A stretch of 17,458 bases of DNA from PZPK01 sp047628385 (GTDB lineage: Bacteria; Pseudomonadota; Gammaproteobacteria; Pseudomonadales; Oleiphilaceae): contig JBLHVH010000053.1 in NCBI GenBank assembly GCA_047628385.1, forward strand, positions 1 through 17,458. Direction: 5' to 3'. Each line of letters starts with the position of its first letter. Position 1 is the first letter of the stretch. Positions 1 to 6,377 of this stretch are shown here, in pieces. Made by a program: the position numbers and the translations under genes. The notes beneath the pieces were generated by a model. That model had not been told where the DNA came from. It saw only the letters and a program-made list of their open reading frames with translations, and ran no database searches.

Positions 1-515
1 AAAAAGTAATAAATACCTTCTTCTTCTAATAAACGTGTGACGAACTCAAAGTCAGTTTCGCGATATTGAACACAATATTCTCTTGGGGCATACGTTCCTT
101 GAAGCTTCCAAGTAAAGTCACTAAACCCTAAATTTTTGAATACCTCTTCAATAATATCTGGCGCAGAGGTTTCTTGAAAAATTCGGCAGTCTGACCGATA
201 AGTCAATAACGTCAACCAAGGCACGATCACAATCTGATATTGCCGAAAGCGAGATTCAACAACACCACCTGCAATTAAACTACTCACGATTCCTGAAAAA
301 TAACGATCAGAGCCGTCATTACATTTCATAGAACAAGTAATGTTTTTACCAATTAATTTGGTCTGATCAATTTCACCAGACTCTGTTACCACCTGAAAGG
401 TGAACTGGAAGGGTTGAGATATTGTTTCCCGGCCAGATACTCTTTGTACCAGGAAAACATCTTTACCAAGGGGCGTATCTAACTTGATACGTTGCTTGTC
501 TTGAGTCACCGCCAT
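1..515 (-). CDS. vgrG: Type VI secretion spike protein VgrG (TssI), N-terminal part
   Basis: Translating the minus strand from the ATG at 515-513 gives an open frame that runs off the left edge after about 171 residues, so the gene is partial with its C-terminus missing. It begins MAVTQDKQRIKLDTPLGKDV and continues with VQRVSGRETISQPFQFTFQV. Further on are SMKCNDGSDRYFSGIVSSL, EEVFKNLGFSDFTW, and YCVQYRETDFEFVTRLLEEE followed by GIYYFF. These are the hallmarks of the VgrG gp27-like N-terminal domain; the QYRETDFxFxxRLxEEEGIxYFF block is especially characteristic. VgrG trimers form the T6SS needle tip and carry effectors. The gene is divergent from two hcp genes. No strong ribosome site was seen (AGAGG lies about 10 bases upstream). 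The family call is secure; whether the C-terminus carries an effector extension cannot be seen. Confidence 0.93.
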   Translation of the reverse strand, partial: MAVTQDKQRIKLDTPLGKDVFLVQRVSGRETISQPFQFTFQVVTESGEIDQTKLIGKNITCSMKCNDGSDRYFSGIVSSLIAGGVVESRFRQYQIVIVPWLTLLTYRSDCRIFQETSAPDIIEEVFKNLGFSDFTWKLQGTYAPREYCVQYRETDFEFVTRLLEEEGIYYF

Positions 516-1180
516 TTCCGTAGGCCTCTTTGTTCTATCTAAATAGTAATATGTAGCATGTCATATGACTGAAACACGTATGGTATTAAGTTGATAACAT
601 CTTAAAGTAAGCCGCGCTTCATTTGATGAGCCTATAGTAGTCTCTATAAACAGCTAAAAAAAGTACTCCTTTCAAAGCAACAAGGGTATTTACCCCTCAT
701 TCAGGCTCATGACGAGTCATCTTTTGTGAACTACGTCACACTTTTAGCTTTACTTTAGATTTTATAGAACCGGAGTTGGTACTTTTACCGCTGAATCAAG
801 CACTTAAATAGGGTCAGAGTCGTTCAAAAAATAGGGTCAGAGTGGTATTTTACTGGCACCCCTTATTTAAAGGGCAAGTCTACTATGGCACCCTTTTTTT
901 GTTTGATTAATTAGGGTCAGACTCAAACGACATTTTTAATAAACAAGGTTCCAGAGCAGGATTACTTTTTTACACATTTCAAATTTAATTGGTGTCAGAG
1001 TCGATTTAAATTACTGTATTTAAACGGTTTTTTTTATTGAAGTTATATTTTTTTACTCCCATACTTGTTCCCAAGCTCGAAGCATTAGTTCAAGCGGCAA
1101 TGTTAATTTCAAGCTTGTACGACTTACTTAATACATTTGAATTACACAATAATTTATACCAACTAAAAAGGATTATGCAC
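516..1180. other. Long divergent spacer between vgrG and hcp1
   Basis: This 665-base stretch holds no convincing gene. Its right half (809-1003) carries four short GGTCAGAGTC-type repeats and two TGGCACCC copies (854-861 and 886-893), listed separately. A short dyad, ATGAC-GA-GTCAT, lies near 708-719, and GGGTA-TT-TACCC near 680-691. Any promoter for vgrG or hcp1 should lie here, but no -35/-10 pair or sigma-54 site convinced me. An in-frame extension of hcp1 back to 1037 exists but has no ribosome site and no Hcp-like sequence. Confidence 0.6.
809..1003. repeat. Four GGGTCAGAGTC-type short repeats
   Basis: Copies read TAGGGTCAGAGTCG (809-822), TAGGGTCAGAGTGG (832-845), TAGGGTCAGACTC (912-924) and GGTGTCAGAGTCG (991-1003), all in the same orientation. 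Between them TGGCACCC occurs twice. From memory, similar GGGTCAGAGTC strings are common beside REP-associated Y1 transposase (RAYT) genes in gammaproteobacteria. No transposase gene is present here, so this would be a stranded or decayed repeat unit. The repeats are seen directly; the RAYT link is recall, not a search result. Confidence 0.6.
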
Positions 1181-1669
1181 ATGGCTATTTTCATGAACTA
1201 CAATGGTTTAAAAGTTAAAGGGAACGTAACTGCTGACGGTTATGCTGACGGTTGGATCAAACTAGATAGCATGCAGTTTGGTATCGGACGTGGTATCTCT
1301 ATGGAATCGGGCAACATGTCTAACCGTGAAGCAACACGCCCAAGCTTAAGTGAAGTAAGCATTTCTAAAATGATGGATTCTGCTTCTTCAGGTCTATTTA
1401 AAGAGTCTCTTACTGGTGATGCCGGCGTTAAAGTAGTAATCGATATTGTTAAAACTGGCGCTGATAAAATCGAAAAGTATGTTTCTTACGAATTAGAAAA
1501 CGTACTAGTTAGCTCTTACAGCCTTTCTGCTTCTGACGCAGCTCCAAGTGAAGGTATTTCTCTTAGCTTCTCTAAAATGACTATGTCATACACTGCTTCA
1601 GATCGTACGAATGCTGGTGCAACACCTGAGCGTGTTGGTTATGACTTAGAAACTGGTAAGAAGCTTTAA
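1181..1669 (+). CDS. hcp: Hcp (TssD), T6SS tube protein, copy 1
   Basis: This 162-residue protein forms the hexameric rings of the T6SS inner tube and is secreted with the spike. It begins MAIFMNYNGLKVKGNVTADG and contains the family blocks WIKLDSMQFGIGRGISMESG, SEVSISKMMDSASSGLFKES, KVVIDIVKTG, KYVSYELENV and the C-terminal MTMSYTASDR region ending GYDLETGKKL. The length is normal for Hcp. I chose the ATG at 1181 because AAGGA lies 8 bases before it and the protein then starts exactly where Hcp should. The open frame continues upstream to 1037, but that part is not Hcp-like. The gene sits opposite vgrG and 188 bases before a second hcp, separated from it by strong RNA hairpins. Confidence 0.96.
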   Translation: MAIFMNYNGLKVKGNVTADGYADGWIKLDSMQFGIGRGISMESGNMSNREATRPSLSEVSISKMMDSASSGLFKESLTGDAGVKVVIDIVKTGADKIEKYVSYELENVLVSSYSLSASDAAPSEGISLSFSKMTMSYTASDRTNAGATPERVGYDLETGKKL

Positions 1670-1671
1670 TT

Positions 1672-1765
1672 GATACCCATTGTTAGCAATTAAGAGAGGA
1701 CTGTTTTAATTCCTCTCTATGCTAATAAAAGCGTTATCAGATCAGATTAGCGTTTATTGGGTATC
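1672..1765 (+). terminator. Nested hairpins after hcp1
   Basis: Directly after the hcp1 stop there is a stem of AGAGAGGA (1693-1700) with TCCTCTCT (1711-1718) around a 10-base loop. It is extended through a bulge by TTAGCA (1683-1688) pairing with TGCTAA (1720-1725), followed by TAAAA. A larger closure is possible between GATACCCA (1672-1679) and TGGGTATC (1758-1765). There is no long U-tract, so it may act as a partial terminator or 3'-end stabiliser. Such a structure could make hcp1 transcript more abundant than hcp2. Confidence 0.6.
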
Positions 1766-1784
1766 ACCTATATTAATTATAGGT
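1766..1784 (+). terminator. Second hairpin between hcp1 and hcp2
   Basis: ACCTATA (1766-1772) and TATAGGT (1778-1784) form a perfect 7-bp stem with a 5-base loop, followed by ATTTTC. It directly abuts the outer arm of the previous structure. It is AT-rich and therefore weak alone. A 10-bp perfect palindrome, GATGCGCATC, follows at 1832-1841 just before the hcp2 ribosome site. Confidence 0.4.
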
Positions 1785-1857
1785 ATTTTCTCACTAAACG
1801 CTGATTTCATTTGCATCACTCTTAGATTAAAGATGCGCATCATATAGGTAGATTAGC

Positions 1858-2346
1858 ATGGCCATTTTTTTGAACTTTAATGGCAATACGCCTAAGGGTA
1901 ATGTTACCGCTGATGGCTATAAAGATTGGATAAAAATCGATGATTTCCAATTTGCGGTGAGTCGTGGTATTTCTATGGAGTCAGGAAACACGTCAAACCG
2001 AGAAGTTACCTACCCAGACATTTCAGAACTCACAATATCTAAAATTTTAGATGGCGCCTCGACCGGTTTATTTAAAGAAGCGCTGACAGGATCAACAGGC
2101 TGTAAAGTAATAATTGATATCGTCAAAACTGGTGCCGATAAAATTGAAAAATTTGTATCTTATGAGTTAGAAGACTGCTTGCTTAGCAACTATGATATAG
2201 ACGCTTACAGTAACGCTGCCCCCATCGAAAATATATCAGTTAGTTTTGCCAAAATAACCATGTCCTATACGTCAAGTGATCGTTCTAATAACGCAGCAAC
2301 CCCCGAACGTATTGGTTATAATTTAACCACTGGAAAGAAACTCTAG
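1858..2346 (+). CDS. hcp: Hcp (TssD), T6SS tube protein, copy 2
   Basis: A second 162-residue Hcp begins MAIFLNFNGNTPKGNVTADG and shares with copy 1 the blocks RGISMESGN, KVIIDIVKTGADKIEKFVSY, ITMSYTSSDR and the ending TTGKKL. The shared blocks are near identical but variable positions and most third codon positions differ, so the duplication is not recent. One residue is lost in the early loop (YKDWIK against YADGWIK) and the length is regained near residue 117 (AYSNAAP against ASDAAP). The ATG at 1858 has TAGGTA about 8 bases upstream. Different Hcp paralogues often load different small effectors inside the tube, so the pair may serve distinct cargo; that is inference. Confidence 0.95.
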   Translation: MAIFLNFNGNTPKGNVTADGYKDWIKIDDFQFAVSRGISMESGNTSNREVTYPDISELTISKILDGASTGLFKEALTGSTGCKVIIDIVKTGADKIEKFVSYELEDCLLSNYDIDAYSNAAPIENISVSFAKITMSYTSSDRSNNAATPERIGYNLTTGKKL

Positions 2347-2422
2347 CGCATGAATTAAGTTGTTCCCAACAAACCCCGACACATATAAATATTTTCCCAT
2401 ACTTTAAACTTAGGTTATAACG

Positions 2423-3172
2423 ATGGGCATTACTGATACAGTATATGCCGGTTACAATAAGGTCGACCGTGATTTTCTTGATAAGTCAAAGGTTGATATG
2501 CAAAGCTGGGGTCACGTAAAAAGCGTGCATAATAACGACCGTACACTCAGTGATTTGGATACGACAAAAACACTTGAAAAAGGCGCTTAAGCTGTTGGCT
2601 CAAGCGCCTTTTTAACAGCAATAAATAAGGTTTCCAACGCTACCTCTTCAGCCGCCACAGGAGGAACTGTTGCGCTGAGTGCTACTGAAATTAGTGTTGG
2701 CGCTGGCACCTATACTTTAGGTAAATCTGTCAGTGCCGATGTCTCGGTTTATAAAACACAAAAGCACATTAAGAATTTAGAAGCCATTCACAATAGAGGC
2801 TGTAAACCAGGTTTTTGTGAAGGCGACGGTAGTGACCATAACACGCTCCACACACATGTACTCCCATACATTATCAACCAGAAAAAACTAAAAATGCGCC
2901 GAAAGTGTGAAGAAACTATGCCTGTAGTCGGGACCATGGCAACTTCACTGGAATCAGGTGCTCGTAGCATTTGGAAAAGAGCAACACGGAAACGCAGCAC
3001 TCAACGCCACTATTACGCTCAGGTATTAACTGTACACCCCGTATCATTCACCTGTGATTTAGCCCAAAACATTATCATCGAACTATGGAGCTTAGATGAA
3101 ATGAGGGCAATTAGTAGCATGGACAGTCACGAGGCAGGTTACTGGGTTTTTTCTGAAATGGCTTCAATCTAA
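2423..3172 (+). pseudogene. Interrupted gene after hcp2, candidate T6SS cargo remnant
   Basis: The ATG at 2423 opens a 55-residue frame (MGITDTVYAGYNKVDRDFLD and onward) that ends at a TAA at 2588-2590. The same frame then stays open for another 193 codons to 3172. That part reads like protein: AVGSSAFLTAINKVSNATSS, ATEISVGAGTYTLGKSV, VYKTQKHIKNLEAIHNRGCK, then a basic stretch KMRRKCEETMPVVGTMATSL. No ATG, GTG or TTG lies in frame from the TAA until the ATG at 2894, so the second part is probably not a separate gene. I read this as one ancestral gene broken by a nonsense change, for instance CAA or GAA to TAA. Its place directly after hcp2 suggests a T6SS cargo, but I recognise no domain. The 55-residue product may still be made. 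Confidence 0.6.
2577..2613 (+). terminator. Terminator-like hairpin on the premature stop
   Basis: AAAAAGGCGCTT (2577-2588) and AAGCGCCTTTTT (2602-2613) are perfect 12-bp inverted repeats around a 13-base loop. The right arm ends in five Ts. The first base of the TAA stop (2588) is the last base of the left arm. By shape this is a good intrinsic terminator, stronger than anything else in the hcp cluster. It lies inside what otherwise looks like one long coding frame, so it may be either a genuine end of a short operon or a chance product of coding sequence. Confidence 0.55.
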
Positions 3173-3186
3173 ATATATCAACCGAC

Positions 3187-3480
3187 ACAAAACCAATTCC
3201 ACAAGCGCCTGCTCTTTGACGAGCATTTTGTCCTATAAACCCTGAAAACAGTGGGGATGGCGCAGGAAAATAAGCTTGTACAATCGCACTAAGTCTATCA
3301 GGCGTAACGGGCCCAGTTATCAATGAAAATACGGCTGCACTTGGAACTATAGACCCTTTAGCGAAACTTTATATCATCTACCACGGTCATGAGGACATGC
3401 CACGATTTACAGTTGGTGGTGAAAAGTCGACCGATCAAGAAATAGCCGTTATGAAACTGCTTCTGAGTCGAATACGGTAA
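3187..3480 (+). pseudogene. Degraded 3' coding remnant, protease-like tail
   Basis: In another frame from the preceding part the plus strand reads TDTKPIPQAPAL, stop (3217-3219), RAFCPINPENSGDGAGK, stop (3271-3273), then a clean run to 3480. The last run contains SGVTGPVINENTAALGTIDP, LAKLYIIYHGHEDMPRFTVG and GEKSTDQEIAVMKLLLSRIR. The pattern LxKLYIIxHGHxxxxxFTVGG with a following helix resembles the His-containing part of clan CD (C80 or caspase-like) proteases found in some toxins. That similarity is from memory and weak. The stretch is best read as the broken tail of the gene starting at 2423, or of a second lost gene. Confidence 0.4.
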
Positions 3481-3501
3481 ACTGGTTGTAATTATGCTTT
3501 C

Positions 3502-3539
3502 CTGTGAATAGCGCATGTGCAAAGATGAGTTATTCACAG
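3502..3539. promoter_or_regulatory. Inverted repeat across the FHA gene start
   Basis: CTGTGAATA (3502-3510) and TATTCACAG (3531-3539) form perfect 9-bp arms separated by 20 bases. The span covers the possible GTG (3504) and ATG (3525) starts. It could be an operator or an RNA hairpin hiding upstream starts, which would favour initiation at 3552 or 3561. Confidence 0.45.
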
Positions 3540-4424
3540 CATTCGCAGCAGATGATTACGATGATAACAACAAAGCTAGACTTTAGACTCAAAAATAATG
3601 ACAGCGGTCAAGAGTTTCGTATTGACAAGACCTCATTATCTATCGGTAGAGATCCTAGCTGTGATATTGTTTTAGATCAAGGCTACCCATCTAGAACTCA
3701 TGCCCAAATCATTTTTAAAAATAATACGCTTTACGTTGATGACCTTATGTCAACCAACGGCACCTTCGTCAACAACCAAAGAATAGACAAAACAACACGT
3801 ATCGTACCAGGCGACTTAATAAAATTTAGTACCGTTGAATTTTCACTTTTACCCAGCAGTGTTGGGAGTGATACGATCATATCCAAAAGACCTGTATCAT
3901 CAATCGCTGACAGATCGTTTTTTGTTCAAGATGACATAATAAAATTAGACCCTAATTCAACCGGAGTGCTACAAAGCTACCCCCTGCCTTTTGGTTGGCC
4001 AGTTGATGATACTATGTCAAAAAAGCTGTTCCAAAACACACCAGATAAAAAAGACTTAAATAAATTAGACCAGTTCATTAAAAAAACACTATCCGGCGAT
4101 GATACCGTCTATATCGCCGCACTAGTATTTAACCCTAAAGAAGAAACGCCAACCGTGTTTGGACTTTCCTTAGAATCACAACAAAAAAAGTTAAGTATTG
4201 GCCGCAGTAATCGGTGCGCGATTACAGTGAAATCACCCAGTGTTTCAGAACACCACGCGACGCTTCACTTTAAACGAAACAAGTGGATTTTAGCCGACCA
4301 TAATTCAACAAATGGCCTGCGGTCAGAGGGCAAACTAATTTCTGAAAAAATACTAGAACACAACAGTACCGTTTCACTTGGCCAGCTAGAAATGACCCTT
4401 CGAAAGATTCCTTGGGCATTATAA
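3504..4424 (+). CDS. Protein with two FHA domains, probably T6SS-associated
   Basis: This cytoplasmic protein of up to 306 residues has two forkhead-associated domains, which bind phosphothreonine peptides. Domain 1 (about residues 25-115) shows SIGRDPSCDIVL, SRTHAQI (63-69) and STNGTFVN (83-90). Domain 2 (about 208-300) shows SIGRSNRCAITV (231-242), SEHHATL (248-254) and NSTNG (267-271). The key GR, SxxH and TNG residues are present in both. FHA proteins act with T6SS kinases such as PpkA (Fha/TagH type), and the position after vgrG/hcp supports a link, but no kinase gene is visible. The start is uncertain: GTG 3504 and ATGs at 3525, 3552 and 3561 are all possible and none has a strong ribosome site; 3552 or 3561 leaves both domains whole. 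Confidence 0.88.
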   Translation: MNSACAKMSYSQHSQQMITMITTKLDFRLKNNDSGQEFRIDKTSLSIGRDPSCDIVLDQGYPSRTHAQIIFKNNTLYVDDLMSTNGTFVNNQRIDKTTRIVPGDLIKFSTVEFSLLPSSVGSDTIISKRPVSSIADRSFFVQDDIIKLDPNSTGVLQSYPLPFGWPVDDTMSKKLFQNTPDKKDLNKLDQFIKKTLSGDDTVYIAALVFNPKEETPTVFGLSLESQQKKLSIGRSNRCAITVKSPSVSEHHATLHFKRNKWILADHNSTNGLRSEGKLISEKILEHNSTVSLGQLEMTLRKIPWAL

Positions 4425-4466
4425 GTTTTGTTCTAGGCAAAAATTCTCACCAGCCATGAATTAAAT

Positions 4467-4850
4467 TTACTGACTAGACGTCCCACCAGTATCTGAACTA
4501 GCAGGATTTTTGTCCATGTTAGATCGAAAAGAACCAGGCTCATACAAATACCTGTCTATAAAGATATTCTCATACTCTACCCCATACACACCCATTTCTT
4601 CGTAAGGAAGGTAATTCATGGTGTTATTGGACACATTTCCCGCCGCAGTTGAGCCATGTATGTTGAGCATTTTCTCAATATCAGATGGTGTCAAACCTTC
4701 ATCAATACGGGTAGTACGCTCACCCAAAACAGGCTTACGTTCTAACGCATCTTGAAGTTGTACAACAACAGTTTCTGCTGATACCATTTGTGCAAAAATG
4801 CATAACACTAAAATAGTAAGCCAATTAATTTTTTTAAAAATCTCCACCAC
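4467..4850 (-). CDS. Small exported protein of unknown function
   Basis: The 127-residue product starts with a clear Sec signal peptide: a basic start (EIFKK), a hydrophobic core (WLTILVLCIFAQM) and a likely signal peptidase I site after VSA at residue 25. The mature part of about 100 residues is acidic to neutral, lacks Cys, has no membrane segment and ends in a low-complexity Ser/Thr/Gly tail. It contains TPSDIEKMLNIHG and several Tyr residues (YEEMGVYGVEYENIF). I recognise no family. Two in-frame GTG codons (4850-4848 and 4847-4845) follow an excellent AGGAGG; the second has the better spacing. A promoter with extended -10 lies upstream. It is convergent with the FHA gene (42 bases apart), so it is probably not part of the T6SS operon. 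Confidence 0.75.
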   Translation of the reverse strand: MVEIFKKINWLTILVLCIFAQMVSAETVVVQLQDALERKPVLGERTTRIDEGLTPSDIEKMLNIHGSTAAGNVSNNTMNYLPYEEMGVYGVEYENIFIDRYLYEPGSFRSNMDKNPASSDTGGTSSQ

Positions 4851-4905
4851 CTACCCTCCTCTGCAACAAATATTAATCCATCAGCTGCCTTCAGACCTTA
4901 TAAGC

Positions 4906-4914
4906 ATTATACCA
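4906..4914 (-). promoter_or_regulatory. Extended -10 promoter for the small exported protein
   Basis: On the minus strand TGGTATAAT gives a consensus TATAAT -10 (4911-4906) with the TG of an extended -10 at 4914-4913. Start of transcription would be near 4899, about 50 bases before the GTG. No good -35 was found, which fits an extended -10 promoter. Confidence 0.5.
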
Positions 4915-4932
4915 AATAAGCGTTTACTAAAT

Positions 4933-4964
4933 TTAGATGAAATAGAACCAAAGAGTTCATCTAA
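4933..4964. promoter_or_regulatory. Inverted repeat just upstream of the extended -10 promoter
   Basis: TTAGATGAA (4933-4941) and TTCATCTAA (4956-4964) are perfect 9-bp arms with a 14-base gap. They lie about 20-50 bases upstream of the minus-strand -10 hexamer, where a transcription regulator could bind. No regulator family is implied by the sequence itself. Confidence 0.4.
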
Positions 4965-5112
4965 TATAGCCAAGCGTTCTTTGCATCAATCAAAATACAG
5001 CCATTGACCCATTAATACTTAATGCTCTTTTCCAATGAGTAGCATATTTATTGAGCTTAGGTTTGATGGTACACAACGATGCACAAACATTGTATATTTT
5101 AAAATTCCAGTC

Positions 5113-6033
5113 CTAGTTTTTCACTGTAACCAAGAAGTCCAAGAACGATTGCCGAATATTTATATCGTTAAAGCCTGCAATATGTCCTCCCTGTGTTTCT
5201 AACAAAACAGCATTACCCTTCGCCTTTTCAAGTAATTGTTGGCCGTGGTGATATTCAACAACGGTGTCCTTTTGGCTATGCATTAACAATATCGGAATAG
5301 GCGTAATTTTAGATATATGATCTTCAGCGTCATATGCGCTAGGCATCAATGATGCAGGTATTTGAAGTAGCCAAGTAATCCAGTGACTGCGCATCGCCTC
5401 TCTTGCTATTTGTGGCCAACTTGCGGGGGCCGACTCTGAAATCACCGCGTCTATTCTGCTAAACCCTTGTTGATAATTAGCGGCGTAAGTAATAGCGAGT
5501 GCGCCACCGAGGCTTTGTCCAAAAATAAATAAAGGTCTTTTACTCTGAGTATTTATGAATCGATTACTTAGCCAGCGATGAGCATCTTCTATATCTGATA
5601 AAGCACTAGAAAGCGTTGAAGTCCCTGTTGATTTACCATACCCACGGTAATCTAATAAAAATACCTCATACCCATGTTGTGGCAACCATGCAACACTTTG
5701 AATATGTGTACTAATATTTTCACCGTTGCCATGCAGAAACAAAATAGTTCCTTTAGGTTCAACCGAACTTTTCAATAACCAGTTAGCCAAGATAGCGCCA
5801 TCAGTCGTTTTGATACTAATTCGCTCGGCACTTAAACCTAGCTTCTCAGGCGTATAGATATACTGTTTTTTTGGATAAAATAAAAGCGAACTTAAACTAG
5901 TGCAGCCACTCATAAATATATACATGAGTGATAGAAATAATAAACACAATGATCTGCGCGGAAAATACGTTAATAGTAGTTTTGTTTTATTCATAATTTT
6001 ATTGTTCAGTAGATATAACGTATAAAGTGACAT
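5113..6033 (-). CDS. Lipid-anchored alpha/beta hydrolase
   Basis: This serine hydrolase has a lipoprotein signal: hydrophobic LCLLFLSLMYIF then the lipobox FMSGC, with the lipidated Cys at residue 44 in the long form. The fold motifs are in order: oxyanion HGNGE (101-105), LDYRGYGKSTG (128-137), nucleophile elbow GQSLGG (172-177, Ser174), acid Asp256 in HSQKDTVV and His284 in QGGHIAG. The layout matches the BEM46/YfhR-like family of hydrolases; the natural substrate is unknown. Two starts are possible: ATG 6033, or ATG 5994 (residue 14, MNKTKLLL), which gives a more normal signal peptide length of 31 residues. Neither has a strong ribosome site. A 260-base gap separates it from the next minus-strand gene, so it is probably transcribed alone. 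Confidence 0.9.
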   Translation of the reverse strand: MSLYTLYLLNNKIMNKTKLLLTYFPRRSLCLLFLSLMYIFMSGCTSLSSLLFYPKKQYIYTPEKLGLSAERISIKTTDGAILANWLLKSSVEPKGTILFLHGNGENISTHIQSVAWLPQHGYEVFLLDYRGYGKSTGTSTLSSALSDIEDAHRWLSNRFINTQSKRPLFIFGQSLGGALAITYAANYQQGFSRIDAVISESAPASWPQIAREAMRSHWITWLLQIPASLMPSAYDAEDHISKITPIPILLMHSQKDTVVEYHHGQQLLEKAKGNAVLLETQGGHIAGFNDINIRQSFLDFLVTVKN

Positions 6034-6377
6034 GCACCTAATAGATTTTTCTGCATACTTAGCGTAATTTTTTTCTTTAAATGCGACGAAGTCGTGCTTT
6101 TACCAGAAAAAACCAAGCTAATCCTAGATTAGTTCAATCACTCTGCACAACAATAAAATAACGTAATTTCCAGAGTCATCGCTCGAAACAGAGTGAGTCT
6201 TTTAAAAAAATAACAATAGATGCCCATTGTATTCTTGCAGTTTAGTACTGGTTTGATAATTACGAGTACACTTACTCATAATTTATCTACCTATGTACGA
6301 TAAAAATCGTACATTAAAAATCATCTAATAAAAATACGATAAGTTCTCTAATATAAAAATAATTTGAGGAAAATATC
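6034..6377. other. Intergenic region between divergent hydrolase and lipase
   Basis: This 344-base stretch holds no gene. It carries CTAATC-CTA-GATTAG (6118-6132), a small CGAC-GAA-GTCG dyad (6084-6094), GAGTA-CACT-TACTC near 6274-6287 and a strong palindrome at 6293-6314. TACGATAA occurs at 6296-6303 and again at 6335-6342. AT-rich TAATATAAAAAT near 6350-6360 could serve as the lipase -10, with no good -35, as in promoters that need an activator. Confidence 0.5.
6293..6314. promoter_or_regulatory. Palindromic operator candidate for the lipase operon
   Basis: ATGTACGAT (6293-6301), AAAA, ATCGTACAT (6306-6314) is a perfect dyad with 9-bp arms. It lies 64 bases before the lipase start. Its half-site TACGATAA recurs at 6335-6342. 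This is the size and shape of a dimeric regulator site. Confidence 0.55.

Noticed and set aside
854..905. TGGCACCC copies as sigma-54 -24 elements for hcp
   Set aside because: T6SS hcp genes can use sigma-54, but the GC of the -12 element is missing at the right distance after both copies (854 and 886).
1037..1180. Longer hcp1 start at 1037
   Set aside because: The extra 48 residues are not Hcp-like, lack a ribosome site and precede an ATG with AAGGA that matches the normal family start.
3111..3323. Minus-strand frame of 70 codons
   Set aside because: No ribosome site or recognisable content; it overlaps the decayed plus-strand remnant.
4798..5007. Plus-strand 69-codon frame
   Set aside because: It overlaps the promoter, ribosome site and start of the exported protein gene on the other strand and has no supporting signals.
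6294..6313. Dyad as a LuxR-type lux box
   Set aside because: Length is right, but the CTG/CAG positions expected of lux boxes do not match.
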